A stretch of 64,000 nucleotides of DNA from Gerris lacustris (GCA_951217055.1 OX578280.1:39755628-39819627), one strand, 5' to 3'; counted from the stretch's first letter, positions 34,639-47,113 are shown. Translations and numbers: made by a program. Notes: a model not told the origin generated them from the sequence alone.

Positions 34639-35944
34639 TGTATTTTTCACTGTCTGTTTCCTGTAGTTAATAATAATTATAATTTGATTTAAATTATTTT
34701 TATTTAGGAGGGGGGTAAAATGGAAAAATATATCTATATCATATTTGTTCTTTATACAAATGTACAGTTTTAGTCCAATCTCGATGAAAATTTGCACACT
34801 TGACCTTCAAAGCAAGGAAAAATCCAAGGTCTACATGAATTTTCTAAATTTAAATTTTGGTACACAGGGGTGCGGGGTACAAGTAATGAATGCGGGGTCT
34901 AAGTAATGAATACCCTTCGTGATGCATATCGTTGAAAATTTTTTTTAGATTACAGTAATTGATGTTATGTACAGTTTTATCATAATTTCATTTAGAAGGG
35001 GGGTAAAATGGAAAAATATAGCTATATCTATATACATATATAAAAGTCAAAGTATACGTGTTTGTATATGTGTGTGTGTATGTTCTGTATACAAATCTAC
35101 ATTTTAGTCCGACCTTAATGAAAATGTGCTCACTTGACTTTCAAGGCAAGAAGGAAAACACTGTCTACATGAATTTTCTAAATTTAAATTTTGCTACACA
35201 TGGGTACAGGGTATACAAGTAATGAATACGGGGTCAAAGTAATGAATACCCTTCAAGATGCATATCGTTGAAAAGCTCTTTAAAAGTACAGTAATTGTTG
35301 ATATATACAGTTTTGTCATATTTTAATTTAGGGTAAAATGGAAAATATAGATATATCGTATATAAAAAGAAGTGTCTGTTTAAGGGTATGTCTTTTGTAC
35401 AAATCTACAGTTTTATCCCATTTTTATGAATATTTACACACTTTTTCTTCAAAACATTTTTGTACATTTTAGTTACAATTTGCACACTTGACCTTCAAAG
35501 CAAGGAAAAATCCAAGGTCTACATGAATTTTCGGAATTTAAATTTTGGTTCGGGGTACAAGTAATGAATGCGGGGTCAAAGTAATGAATACCCTTCATGA
35601 TGCATATCGTTGAAAAGCTCTTTAAGAGGAATGTAATTGTTGTTATGTACATTTTTGTCATATTTTCATTTAGGGGGAGGGTAAAATGAAAATGTATATC
35701 TATATATATAAAAGTCAACGTATGAGTGTGTGTATGTTCTTTATACAAATCCACAGTTAAAAAGGGGTAAATTTAGAATATTTTAAAATAAGCTTATCAA
35801 AGTGGAGGGGATATAGAAATAAGTGGGAGGGATAGAATCTAGATATTCGCGCATAGTAAAATAATTTATATGTTTCTTTATGGTTGTTTATAAACTTATG
35901 TAATTTTAATAACACTCCGTAGAGAAGCACGGGTACCCAGCTAG

Positions 35945-36839
35945 TAGCTTAATAAATAGAACGGTAGCTTACATACGACATACGAACAGCTGATTAAGTA
36001 CCTAATAATTAAATGAGGTGATATTTTGAAACTAAGCCAAATTCAGTAAGTTAAATCATGTTAAAGTCTCCGGCAACTCTATCTCAACAAGTTAAGTCGA
36101 AGATAATCTTTACCGAGTCAGCACTTAGCTAAATAATTAAAGCATAGTTCAAACCGGTTAATTTATACCTCTGAAACTTAAAATTCATTATTCAAAAAAC
36201 TTGTTTCTCGGTCGTTTCTTTCTCCTTTTGATTAAATCCTTATTGGAAAAACTTGAGAAGTCGGCGCCACATTTATCCAAACAAGTAGAATGGAATGAAC
36301 AAGTTAACCGACTAATTAAAAGCTAATAACTTAAGTGAATAGACTACATTTTAATCACTTGATCTAAACATGTATTTAATCCCAATGAATATAAAAATAA
36401 AATCAAAAGTATTCTGAAAATAACAGTGGTGTCACCATTTATTTTTTCAAAAAAAATTCAATTTTTATTTCCTATTTATATTTAAAATACAGGGTGTTTT
36501 CTAATTAATTACTAGTCCTTGATGACTTGATTTTTAAGGATAAAACAGTCAAGAAATACCATTAAACAAAAATGGTCCTATCTCCCTTAGTTTTCCGTCT
36601 ATCTGTCTCATGTGTTATTTCTAAACACATAAATATAAATGAATAATCTATAACTCCAGAAATTAATATATATTAATAAAATAAAATTTCTCTATCTCAA
36701 TTAGTTTAATTTCGGTTTCATCAAAGTTTTCTTTTGCTCTTCATTATTCACAAGAGGATACAAAGTGTTTAATCTTCATTAAAATTAATCATTGTTTTCT
36801 TTTGTTAACTAATATTATTAAATAGAAACCCTTTTTTAA

Positions 36840-36845
<6 letters not shown>
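35945..36845. other. AT-rich non-coding sequence
   Basis: TACAGGGTGTTTTCTAATTA at 36489 looks like one end of a TA-inserting DNA transposon; no partner end was found. No gene. Confidence 0.45.

Positions 36846-36920
<75 letters not shown>
36846..36920. repeat. (TA)n microsatellite
   Basis: About 37 TA units ending at GCATGTACAT. Confidence 0.97.
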
Positions 36921-36923
<3 letters not shown>

Positions 36924-37204
36924 TGTACATAATTAAGTAATGCGGGCTGATTATAATGAGAGATGGTTGTATTTTCATTTTAAGATTTTTTCCCTTATTA
37001 TTATTACATTCTTTGTACTTTCTTTTTTCTTTTCCTTTGTTATGTAATTAGTTACATGTATTTTTCCTTCAATAAATCTATATTTTGAAAATCTCTAACA
37101 TTTTCCTTTTTTCAATGTGTGATATTATAGACATTGTTAATCATTTTAGTGAATAAATAATTTTAAAACAATATAGTAGTTCTATTAATAAAACAGATAA
37201 AAAA
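36921..37204. other. AT-rich non-coding sequence
   Basis: Nothing recognised. Confidence 0.5.
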
Positions 37205-37505
37205 TAGTATGTTTCTTTTTACTTGGAGGAAAAGTTCTATGATAGAGCGGAAAATAAATATTGATATTTTTATAGATTTACACGGTTTTGAGTCCGAAAC
37301 AGTATTTTAGAAAACAGTTTCTTTGTTGTAGTCTGTGTATAGTGGAGTCTAAATTCCTAGGCTGATTTTGATGAAATTTTTTATGAAAACAAATAACCCA
37401 GGCACACACACAGGCGAAATCGAAAAAAATTCAACCAGGCGAAATTGAAAAATGAATTTTAGCTCTCCATCAGGGAGAACAGATCAGACGATGTTGATTA
37501 AATAT
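37205..37505 (+). repeat. Family 3 repeat, diverged
   Basis: TTTACTTGGAGG, then AAAGTTCTATGATAGAGCGG. It continues with TATAGATTTACACGGTTTTG, TGTAGTCTGTGTATAG and CTAGGCTGATTTTGATGAAA, in the same order as the copies at 12206 and 13577. An internal near-duplicate CAGGCGAAATCGAAAAA / CAGGCGAAATTGAAAAA follows. Confidence 0.65.
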
Positions 37506-37616
37506 TATATTTTATCTACGAATGATACGAATTATTAAACATTGTATTTCTGTTTAGATGCGTAGAAAGTGATTCTTTACGTACTTGTATTCATTGCGCA
37601 AGCGCGTCTCATAGTT

Positions 37617-37672
37617 CTGAAGAATTCCTCTTTTTTACCACCCTAGGGTGGTTAAGAAGAGGAATTCTTCAG
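37617..37672. repeat. 56-bp near-perfect palindrome upstream of a candidate exon
   Basis: The arms CTGAAGAATTCCTCTT and AAGAGGAATTCTTCAG are exact. The centre ACCACCCTAGGGTGGT is also self-complementary, with only two mismatched positions between. It lies 98 bases before the candidate start codon at 37771. It may be a small foldback element end or a regulatory palindrome; the sequence does not tell which. Confidence 0.9.
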
Positions 37673-37770
37673 CTTTACGCACGATTAGCGAGTTTGTTTA
37701 CATTTAACAAAACTAATTTTCTGTTCTTTTATTAAAGTAACTGTATATATCGAGTTTTAAGTGAAAAACA

Positions 37771-37900
37771 ATGAGTGAATCAAGTGACTTTGACGAATAT
37801 GTGGAGAATAATACTCCTCCAGAAATAATTAATTCGGCGAAAAATACAACTCAAGAATTAATGCCATCTTTATCAAGAGAGAGATACGAACTTACTCACA
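37771..37900 (+). CDS. Candidate first exon, tyrosine-recombinase-like (KIAA1958/Crypton-related) N-terminus
   Basis: The first 43 codons from ATG encode an acidic, polar N-terminus (MSESSDFDEYVENN...) and then a stretch reading PSLSRERYELTH. This recalls the 'LP-KSR-RYE--Y--F--W' opening of KIAA1958/Crypton-related proteins that I know from insect and other animal genomes; the match is from memory and short. At 37901 GTAGGT is a plausible splice donor, after which the frame enters a repeat foldback and becomes low-quality. The upstream 100 bases contain a TATATATCG stretch and the 37617 palindrome. I could not find the following exon, so it may be a truncated mobile-element copy and not a live gene. 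Alternatives: a chance open frame, or a true host exon of an unrelated protein. Confidence 0.4.
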
Positions 37901-37980
37901 GTAGGTTTATTTTTTTGTGTATTTATTATTTAAATCTAACAATCGTAGATAAAGTACGGTACGCAACTCGTGCGAAAACG

Positions 37981-38057
37981 GCATTTTGCATTGCTCGTGT
38001 GGTTTTACTACCCTCGCTGTCACTCGGGTGCAAACTCCACACTCGCGTGCAAAATGC
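37981..38057. repeat. Foldback repeat
   Basis: GCATTTTGCA and TGCAAAATGC are exact outer arms. Inside them CGTGTGG faces CCACACTCG, and ACCCTCGCTGTCACTCGGGT pairs with itself at its ends. It overlaps the tail of the open frame that begins at 37771, which argues that the real coding exon ended earlier. Confidence 0.8.
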
Positions 38058-40499
38058 TACTTTCCGCACTCGACGCGTAATGTACTATTGTAGTCATCTA
38101 AAGACGATTATTTTCCCAAGATATTGATGAAAATAAATCAAAATTTGGTAGTAATCGAAAATTATATGTAAACCATCAAATGTAATGAACACTTTCAAAA
38201 GTATTGACAAATTGATTGAATTTAAATTTAGTATCAAAATGTAAACGTCAGAGTGTTGTTCAAGCTTTTTTCACCGATTTTTGTTGTTGTTATAAAAAAA
38301 AGTTTATAGTGAATAGAACGTAGATGCAGAAAAGATCAAGTTTATTATTGTCAAATTCGTTCATAATTGTTTTTAAGACAGATATTTAATATTTATTAAC
38401 AATAAAAAACAGTTACAGGAATTGTTATAATAAAGAGTAACTAAAATGTTATTATTATAGAAACAAGCCCCATTGTTATCTAAAATACATTTATTTAAGA
38501 AAAATAATAAAGCATAATGAATTATATATTTATGTATCTTAAAAATGGTTTTGTTACTTACATCGAGAATCAAATATTCTTGGGAATTAATTATACGAGA
38601 GAACTTACCTGTAAAAAAAAAAAAAAAATATTATAATACAATCAGTACTATTTTTAAAAATAAAATATTATTTGGCATTGCATGACAATGACAAAAAATA
38701 TGCAGAAGCAATTAATGCAATAATAATTTCATTAATTTTTACCTGTGCTGTCCCCACACAGACCATTTATACTTATTATAATACATATATTGAGTGTAAT
38801 CTTTATTTATTTTAAATTTGTTTCATTAACAACTGCATAGGATCGAGATAAACAAGGTGAACATAACAGAATGCGAATAATTTCTCTTTCCAAAGGAATA
38901 TTAGAAATTTTCAGTAAAGGTATAATTATTTAAGCAGACCCGCAGAAGATATGATTATAAATTGCTCAAACTAGCGCCGCTGTAAAACAAAATTTTAATT
39001 TACTTTAAGGAAAGCTGAACAATTTGGTACTTGTCGTGTTGTCCTACCTTATGCAGAACAGAAGTTATGAGGTAACAAAAAATAAACTAAGAAATATTCA
39101 CGTGAAAATTATAATATACTACTTTTATAACAAACTTTTATGTGCATCCAACACATACAAGATAGGTAAGTTCGCCAAACTACCGTTTCATTGTGAAATT
39201 TCATAAAACATCTTGAGCAGTCATATTTTATAGGTCCAAGATTGTATCTTGCAAGTAAATAACAAAATAAGGACACCCATATGTTCATTCCTTTTAACAT
39301 AAATTAAATAGGTTTATTGTTTTAGTTTTTAGTGTAAATTTCAAATTATTCTTCGAACAAGAAAATTATACGAACCACTCCGAATTTGGTAAGGATAAAA
39401 AGGCAACAGATATAACATCCATATGTTCGTTTGGCTAATATATATATTTTTTTTAATTTCTAATGATACTTTATAATACTGTTCTAAATGAATGTAAATT
39501 ACATGTATTTTCCAAGTTATATTTAAATACGATATATTATTTAAAGCGTCTATAAATGATACTATTAAGAATGTCGGCTCTAATGTATAATATAGAATCT
39601 ATCGGTCACATCTGGTGTCTAGTGGAGGCGCCAAGGCTTTTTAATCCCGTTTTAAATATTCATCGTGCTTATTTAAAAACCTTTGTAAAAATGACATTTT
39701 GAAATAAGCAACAAGTATACGTCGAGTTTACTTCACCTGGCAATGCGCCTACGATATACACATACCTTATTTGATTATTCGTAACCGGTTTCTCTTAGTT
39801 TCATTAATGTAAAGCGGAAAGTTGATTTTATCTTTTCTTTTCGCTCTTTGCGAAAAGTGATAAATTATGCGACATCTCCAGATAGACGTGTTCGGGTTAA
39901 TCCCGAGTTTGGCTTCGTGTAAATTCTGAAAACTTATTCCTGAAAATTGATATTTGTCGAGTTCTAATGAGAAATGTTTTCTATGTCGTGTCAACATGGC
40001 GCTTACAATTTAGAGACGAGAAAGATGTTTTTCTGTTGAATATACACGGGAAACAAGATAAATTTATAGATGTATTTACATAAAGACAAGCCATCACAAC
40101 TGTGTTTCTCGTTATTTTTCACTTTATCTCTTTTCATTCTTGATTTTCTCATAAAATCTGTTTAGTATTATAATATGCAAAGACATATTTTGTTCGACAA
40201 GTGTTGTTTATAAGAAATATGTATTATGTTTAATTAAGACATTTTTTCCTCGACGAAATAAATGTTTTTATGTAGGTATATATATTTTTTAATTTATTCA
40301 TGATTTGTTCTTATATAATGTATTGAAGATGATTTTTTATTTATTTTTAAAATGTTTCTAAATGCATTTTGTCTCCATTGATTTGTTTGTTTATACTTCT
40401 TTTGATTAAATTATGCGTTTTATTTTTAATATTCAGAAACCAATGAATGCAAGAAAACTTTGTATTAAGTTTGAATCAAGAGTGATTATTTTCTTATCA
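38058..40499. other. AT-rich non-coding sequence
   Basis: No gene is established. On the minus strand at 38608-38562 a 47-base stretch is bounded by a T-rich ACAG acceptor-like site and a GTAAGT donor-like site and is open in one frame. At 39997-39767 (minus) a 76-codon frame has no known motif. Both are weak. Confidence 0.4.
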
Positions 40500-40720
40500 G
40501 AGCACTAAACTTGATTGGTTGATATAATAGGTTAAATGTAAACTTGATAGAATGTTTGTAGCATTGTGAGAACATTTTGTGGAATGTATACTTAATTGAT
40601 TGCATCTTAGAATTGGTAGTCAATTTTACTGGTTAGATCAAAAATTGATTGATTGTTTGAAGCATTGTGAGTCAATTTGATTGGTTAGATGTAAACTTGA
40701 CTGATTGTATACATACTCCA
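40500..40720. repeat. Degenerate tandem repeat, about 101-bp period
   Basis: GCATTGTGAG recurs at 40561 and 40662, with TTGATTGGTT, GGTTA-ATGTAAACTTGA and TTGATTGATTG variants around it. Confidence 0.65.
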
Positions 40721-41879
<1,159 letters not shown>

Positions 41880-41881
<2 letters not shown>

Positions 41882-42999
41882 GACAAAAAAAGTCCAAAAA
41901 TAAAAAATATGTTTCCAAGATTTTTGTAACTAGTCAAGAGACGTTGAAGAATATACAAATTTTTGGAGAGGATACTTGTTCACATCTATTTTTGTTACAA
42001 AGGTCATATTTTTCGTGAATAGAGAATGAATAAGATATAATTCTGACAAATCTCTTTGAACTGCAACAAATATTATCAATATAAAACGAGGGGGGGGGCT
42101 ACATATAAGAATATGATTATGAAGAGAGCACATTTCCGATTTTCCGTTTCATTTGTTAACCTTTTCCATTGGAAATAGATGGAAATTCCTTGTTAAAAAG
42201 CAAGAACATAATAATCCCAAGACGGCGAACAACAATTTTTGGCTGGCCGTTCCTGGATTCAAAAATAGTTTCCCAAAATAGTTTTACAAACGAATTTACC
42301 CAAATTTCTTTAGCAAAAGTATACAGGCGTAAAACAAAGACACATATTGACCACAATAGAAATCTACAATAGTTTCATCTCAGTTTTTAGGAAGAGACTG
42401 CTGTCACCGTTTTTATATATATCTAACTTAGGGTCACATTAATACGTTTATATAGACTAAGCTTACGGCTAGTAGTCATACGATGGATTATTTTTCCGGT
42501 TATCATTTAGTTTGACATTACACAATTTAATATAATAATAATAATAAATACACATGGACACGAACACTCTAACGTTTGTGTAAAATAAGTGTTACAGTAA
42601 AAAAGGTTATTGATGGATAGTTTTAATAATATAATCCCATACAATTAAATCAAGTTGTGTAAATATAATAGAGAATAGTAAATGTTATTAAAATTTAAAA
42701 TTGGCGACACGTATTATTCACCTCATAAAATAAATAAACTGGCTGCTATCGTCAAGTTAAATATGAATGTAATTTGTTTCAGAGGAAAAATTCCTTTCTA
42801 TGTAATTTACAAATGATAAATGTGACTAAACGACCGATAAATAAACAAGCAAATACTCTGCCACATGTGGGTTTGGAATCTCACTCTTTCCGTCAAATCC
42901 TCTTGAGTAACAAGAATAACAGTTTCAATTTGAATTTAATACATTTATTATACCTACATAAGTGTTTTATAGACAAAACATCACCGTATGTATTATGTA
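41880..42999. other. Non-coding sequence
   Basis: No gene recognised. A run of nine G occurs near 42090. Confidence 0.45.
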
Positions 43000-43391
43000 C
43001 AGGGTTAGTTCAAAGTGTGGGAACGATCATTTTTTTATTACCGGAGAAAAAATTATGAAATTTTTAAATGGCACAAAGATGTTACTTTTTAGAGTATGGG
43101 ACAACTTTACCCCACCAAAATTGGGATTTTGGAAGGAGCTCAGAAATGTCAAATGTAAACTCCTAATACCTCATTTTAAAGGATTTGATAACAGAAAAAG
43201 ATAAGCGAATACAAGAGGTATCTATAGGAATACTCAGCTGCCCCAAATTGCCCAATTTTTGGCCTTAGGACAATACACCACGCACACTAGAAGGTATTTC
43301 TTTAAGCCTTATAACCAAAAGGAGCCCCCAAACTTTTGACTATATATATATATATGAAATGAAGGGGAAAACACTTTTCATTACTAAACTA

Positions 43392-43912
43392 GTGTCCGGA
43401 AATTCTTCTTTATCGAGATAAAAATTAAATAAATCTGCTGTCACCCCAGGACTTTCCCGGCGGTAAATTGCCGAAATGATCTAAAAGCACAATTTCCAAA
43501 TGGATGGATCGGAAGAGAGGGCCAATTTGTTGGCCTGCAAGTTCACCAGATATGACTCCAGTTGATTTTTGTATTTGGAGTCATATTAATCACTGGTTTA
43601 TATGAGACACCTAATAATACCAAAAAAGAGTTAGTGGCTCAAATTATTCTAGGGTTTGATGATATTCGTGAACGTCAGCAGCTATTTCGAAGAATTTGGC
43701 AGTCGATTACACATCGTTACAACTTGTGTATTGAAAATGGTGGCCGTGACTTCGAACATATTTTATAAAGTTTTATGCAGTATTATTTCTAAGAAAATGT
43801 CCCTTAACTTAGCTGCTACATTTCATTAAGTAACTACTGATTCCTGTTGTAATTGAGATTGTAATTTGTAAAGATTTACAGTTTATCGTGGCACCGAGAA
43901 ATTTCCGGACAC
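43392..43912. mobile_element. Deleted Tc1/mariner-type element
   Basis: GTGTCCGGAAATT at 43392 is exactly inverted as AATTTCCGGACAC at 43900-43912, a 13-base terminal inverted repeat. It encloses the transposase remnant at 43441-43768. About 520 bases survive where an intact mariner-type element would be about 1.2-1.3 kb, so the 5' half of the transposase has been deleted. Confidence 0.75.
43441..43768 (+). pseudogene. Tc1/mariner-type transposase, C-terminal remnant
   Basis: Three reading frames read in turn give a recognisable transposase C-terminus. One frame encodes FPNGWIGREG. The next, after a frameshift near 43519, encodes GPICWPASSPDMTPVDF, in which SPDMTPVDF is the region of the third catalytic acidic residue of the DDE/D domain. 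After a second shift, 43562-43768 encodes YETPNNTKKELVAQI ... RYNLCIENGGRDF and terminates at TAA. This ending is typical of mariner-like transposases. The N-terminal DNA-binding domain and the first two catalytic aspartates are missing. With at least two frameshifts and a deletion it cannot be active. Confidence 0.82.
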
Positions 43913-44034
43913 GAGTATATTAATAAAATATGTTTATTTAAGTGCCCTCTATCTTTTCTGAAAATTAGGAATAGTTATTCTGTGAGACCCTGTATTGCAT
44001 GTTTAGTTTTACTGTGCTAGTCCCATTCTTCATC

Positions 44035-44150
44035 ATCGTATAGAGAGGGAGAGAGGCCCGTAAATATAGACCGTAGATATGGAGGCCAATGGTTCAAATC
44101 CCGGAGCCAGAGCCTATTTTTCTCTGTTCTGTCTCCCGTAGTTTAAATTG
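44035..44150 (+). mobile_element. Degenerate copy of the tRNA-derived SINE
   Basis: TGGTTCAAATCCCGG (B box) is followed by AGCCAGAG and then a body start CTATTTTTCTCTG-TCTG-CTCCCGTAGTTTA. This parallels the body that follows the head at 34291 (TGTATTTTTCACTGTCTG, then TTTCCTGTAGTTA). The A-box half is scrambled. It shows the family is dispersed and old as well as recently amplified. Confidence 0.65.
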
Positions 44151-46075
44151 TTTGAATTATACGTCGATTCCGGAAGGATGAGTTTTTGAAATATTTCTCG
44201 AGTAAGACTGTATTCTGGTGCCAAATGGTGAGATTCTAGCGTAACTTTTCTTGTCTAGTTCTCCTGCCGTAAAAATATCTATCTATAAATATATATATAC
44301 ATATAAAATCGTCTCAGGGCGTCTCGGAACTTTTCCTCATGAAACATAAACCTATACAATTTAATTAACAGATTTTTTTTATTATGAGATTTATAACTTT
44401 GTTAGTCTGTTCAAAGTTAAGTTCGGTATATTGAAGTCCGTCATAATGATGACTTAGGTACCTATATAAAAGTGTAAACAAACACTTTCCTAAATAAAAA
44501 ATCTGATATTTTCAAAAAGGCGTCAGATATTAAGATAAAAATACTGAGGACTTATTTATCTTATAGTTTATGTTTGAAAGGTATCATTGGTGTAATAGAC
44601 TCTTAAATTCAGTTATTTGAGTTATTATCACTAAAAATAGAATATTTTTTGGCATAAAATGATAATAAATAAGAAGAAGTAATGTAAATTAAAATTTTAT
44701 TCACCAGATGTTAATTTATCTTTAATCCTAAAGTATCAAGTACTGCGGGAAGAGGGTTACCATAAGCCCACACTATATTAGAACATCTTTCAAGAACCTG
44801 TGCTAAGATTCTGGGGATGGGGATATATAAATTCTTTTTTAAACAACCCAGTCACCTTAGTTAACCCGACGAGAGGGGGCTCTCCTTTTTACTTAACCAA
44901 CCGTTAAATTTGATATACAAAAAACTGTTAAATTACACCGTAAAAAAAAGACAAGAAAAAAACACGTATTCTTTTATATTATGACACCGCCTTAAAATAA
45001 AAACTCTCGAACTATGAACAGCCCTATCTATATTGTATATTTTTTAAAAAAAGTCTAAAAATAATATATTTATTAGAGAGTGTGTGTATATACATAATAT
45101 ATATATCAGTCATTATGATACTAAATTTGGAAATATAATTAAAAAAGTATAATCTAAATTACTAAATATAAATACTAAAAAAGACTGATTCTTGAATTGA
45201 CATTAGAAATATGTAGGTACTATGTTTCCCAGTTTCAAGAATTTTTATCAGACCTTTCTTATGTTTATATACATATAAAATCGTTTTAGTATATTAGAAA
45301 AGATGCAAATGGTTTACAAAGAAGAACATTGGGACGTGGAATCACTTGCAATAAGAATAAATTTCCTTTTAAAGTATTCCATAAGATTTTCTTATTTTTC
45401 TTAACATCTTACGAGAAAACTTGGCAAACATTTTTACACCGGAGGGAGGGGGGGGGGGGTGAACTAGTTGAGAGGAGTCAAATCGATCCGAATATCCACA
45501 CGATGAAACTATTATACATCCAAGAGGAACGGAGAACAAATTAAAATACTCGAAGTACAGACTTACATTATATTAAATTACCGAAAATAGAAGAAAGGGA
45601 ATCACACGAGTCCAGTATTTCAGAGTCCTTTCACACAAATAAAATGTAACTTTTCCTATTTTGTAACGAAATTGTGGAATCTTGCCTATTCTTCTTTGGC
45701 CCTTTATACATAGGGTCTCTACCAAAAATTCAAACGAAAGCCCTTTGCCTTTTCATTGCAAAAGGAAATTCTAAAAGAGGCAATTTTCTGATAAAAAAAA
45801 GGAAAGAAGTAAAAAAAGCAAATAACTAAAAATACTGTTTTAAAAGAATAAAAGGAGCAGATATTTTTAGAATATTGCCAACCATTTAATACATTTAACA
45901 ATACTCATTTACAATTTAATTTATACAAATATTAATAATATAATTTTGGCAGTGTTTAATCTATTAGACTAATGTTTCGGTGCCACGGCATATTGCCGAT
46001 TTATAAAGAATTTTACTTTATATATTTTAATTTTATAACAGTCAAATGTTAAAAGATGTGTAACTTATTTTAAAG
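44151..46075. other. AT-rich non-coding sequence
   Basis: No gene. TATATATATACATATAAAATCG near 44290 and TATATACATATAAAATCG near 45266 resemble Helitron-like 5' starts, but no 3' ends were found. Confidence 0.4.
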
Positions 46076-46145
46076 CTCCGAAGCAAAAGTCAGAAATGCG
46101 TTCTATAAATTTAAAAGTGTGTTCGATTCCCGTCGGCAGGAGGAA
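46076..46145 (+). repeat. Family 1 end fused to a tRNA-like 3' half
   Basis: AGCTCCGAAGCAAAAGTCAG is the end of family 1. It runs into AAATGCGTTCTATAAATTT and then GTGTTCGATTCCCGTCGGCAGG, a B-box/T-arm-like sequence. The same junction is present at 47623-47700. Confidence 0.65.
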
Positions 46146-46688
46146 TATCTACAAATATAAAGATGAGAGCTCTGTTTAATTTTATATAAATCTAAATCTA
46201 CAGTCATATTAAGAGCTTGATGAAATTTGGAGACTTGTCCTAAAAAAAAATCCCGTCAAGTACTTGCCAGCAAGTTACTAAAAGGGTTTCTTCGGTCATA
46301 AGAATTCATAACTACATTATTATTATTATTTATTTATTTTTTTATTTAACAAAAATATGTATAAAAATTCACTTTTAAGAAACAAGGAGTGCATATATTA
46401 TCCATTACTATCTTCGGTAGTATTCACTAATTTGGTTATTTTAGGGGTAAAATGACCACTATTTTGGAAACACGATATATTTTTGTAAACTAAATTTCAA
46501 TACCTTTATAATGATACCCAACTTCGAATTTTCAAATGACAAATAAATTGTGGCTCCATAGTTACGGCACCCTAAAATTTCTAGAATTTCACTTTTTTTA
46601 GATCAACTCCTGGAAATTTCATTGGACCACAGAGATATATATTTATGTATTTTTGCCCTTTTTGAGGACCTATCCTAATAGGGCAATG
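46146..46688. other. Non-coding sequence with a decayed repeat
   Basis: GGGTAAAATGACCACTATTTTGG near 46446 echoes GGTTAAAATGGCCGCCATTTTGG at 46734, so a diverged tandem copy of the next element is likely. Confidence 0.45.
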
Positions 46689-47040
46689 TAGGGGGGGGGG
46701 GGGTACATTTTAGGTTTGTTTTAATTTTTTGGGGGTTAAAATGGCCGCCATTTTGGAAATGCGATATATTTGTGATCTACATTTCAATGCCTTTGAAATG
46801 ATACCTAACTTGAAAATTACAAGAAATATAAAATATTGCGATCTATTCACAATTGATAGCAGATCGCAGAAATTTGGAGAGTTTAAGTCCGCAATAGGTT
46901 TTCTGTTTTTGGGCAAAAAAGTTTAACTTGTATACCAAATTTCAAGTCTATAGCTTCAGTAGGTCGGGAGATATACTCCAAGATACGACGGACGGACGGA
47001 CGGACGAACTACCAAAAGCATAAGGGTTTCTAGGACGACC
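46689..47040 (+). repeat. G-run headed repeat related to family 2
   Basis: It starts with about 12 G. It then shows AAATGGCCGCCATTTTGGAA, ACCAAATTTCAAGTCTATAG, a GGAC(GGAC)n block at 46988 and a closing CGAAACCCTAA. The architecture (G-run, AAATTTCAA, GGACGGACGG, CCCTA end) matches family 2, but the sequence differs, so it is a sister family. Confidence 0.6.
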
Positions 47041-47113
47041 TCGAAACCCTAACACTCTACATGGACTCTATCTACATGAAATTCGACTACCCCACTCCCC
47101 TTATCATTATTTG

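Larger units (their letters stand above)
33808..34695. mobile_element. Rearranged tRNA-derived SINE array
   Basis: An 888-base block flanked by the direct repeat ATTTTTATTT at 33798-33807 and 34696-34705. Order: a minus-strand piece (33808-33942) beginning at the B box; two direct 348-base units (33943-34290 and 34291-34638) that appear identical by eye; and a truncated third unit (34639-34695). Positions 33808-33918 and 33943-34053 are perfect 111-base inverted arms around a 24-base B-box fragment. Each full unit ends in a 74-base tRNA-like head. Recent amplification, insertion of an already multimeric copy, or assembly error could explain the identity. Confidence 0.85.
33518..35944 (+). mobile_element. 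Non-autonomous Helitron, internally repeated
   Basis: The 5' end is TCTATATATATAAAAGTCAA, preceded by A. The 3' end is a short CCGT-(8)-ACGG hairpin at 35917-35932, then GTACCCAG and CTAG, followed by T. Insertion between A and T, a TC start and a CTRR end with a nearby hairpin are the Helitron hallmarks. The interior consists of about four diverged direct subunits, starting near 33518, 34720, 35028 and 35695, with a partial one near 35355. Each contains ATACAAATCTACA, TTTGCACACTTGACCTTCAA, a GGGGTACAAGTAATGAATGC block, and GGGGTAAAATGG. No Rep/helicase coding is present. The first subunit is split by the SINE array at 33808-34695. Confidence 0.82.
43000..43992. mobile_element. Possible outer TA-inserted element
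   Basis: TA, then CAGGGTTAGTTCAAAGTG opens the region, and AGACCCTG then TA closes it. Only the terminal CAGGGT/ACCCTG hexamer and the flanking TA dinucleotides are inverted, so the boundary pair is weak. It encloses the better supported element at 43392-43912. Confidence 0.35.

Noticed and set aside
34537..34797. Open frame containing CRDLNHGPLYFQYSALPSK
   Set aside because: This is the reverse translation of a tRNA-like SINE head, a well-known false protein; it also crosses an insertion boundary.
33540..35740. CRISPR-like or satellite array reading of the direct repeats
   Set aside because: The units are diverged, about 320 bases long, have no unique spacers, and are bounded by Helitron ends in eukaryote-like DNA.
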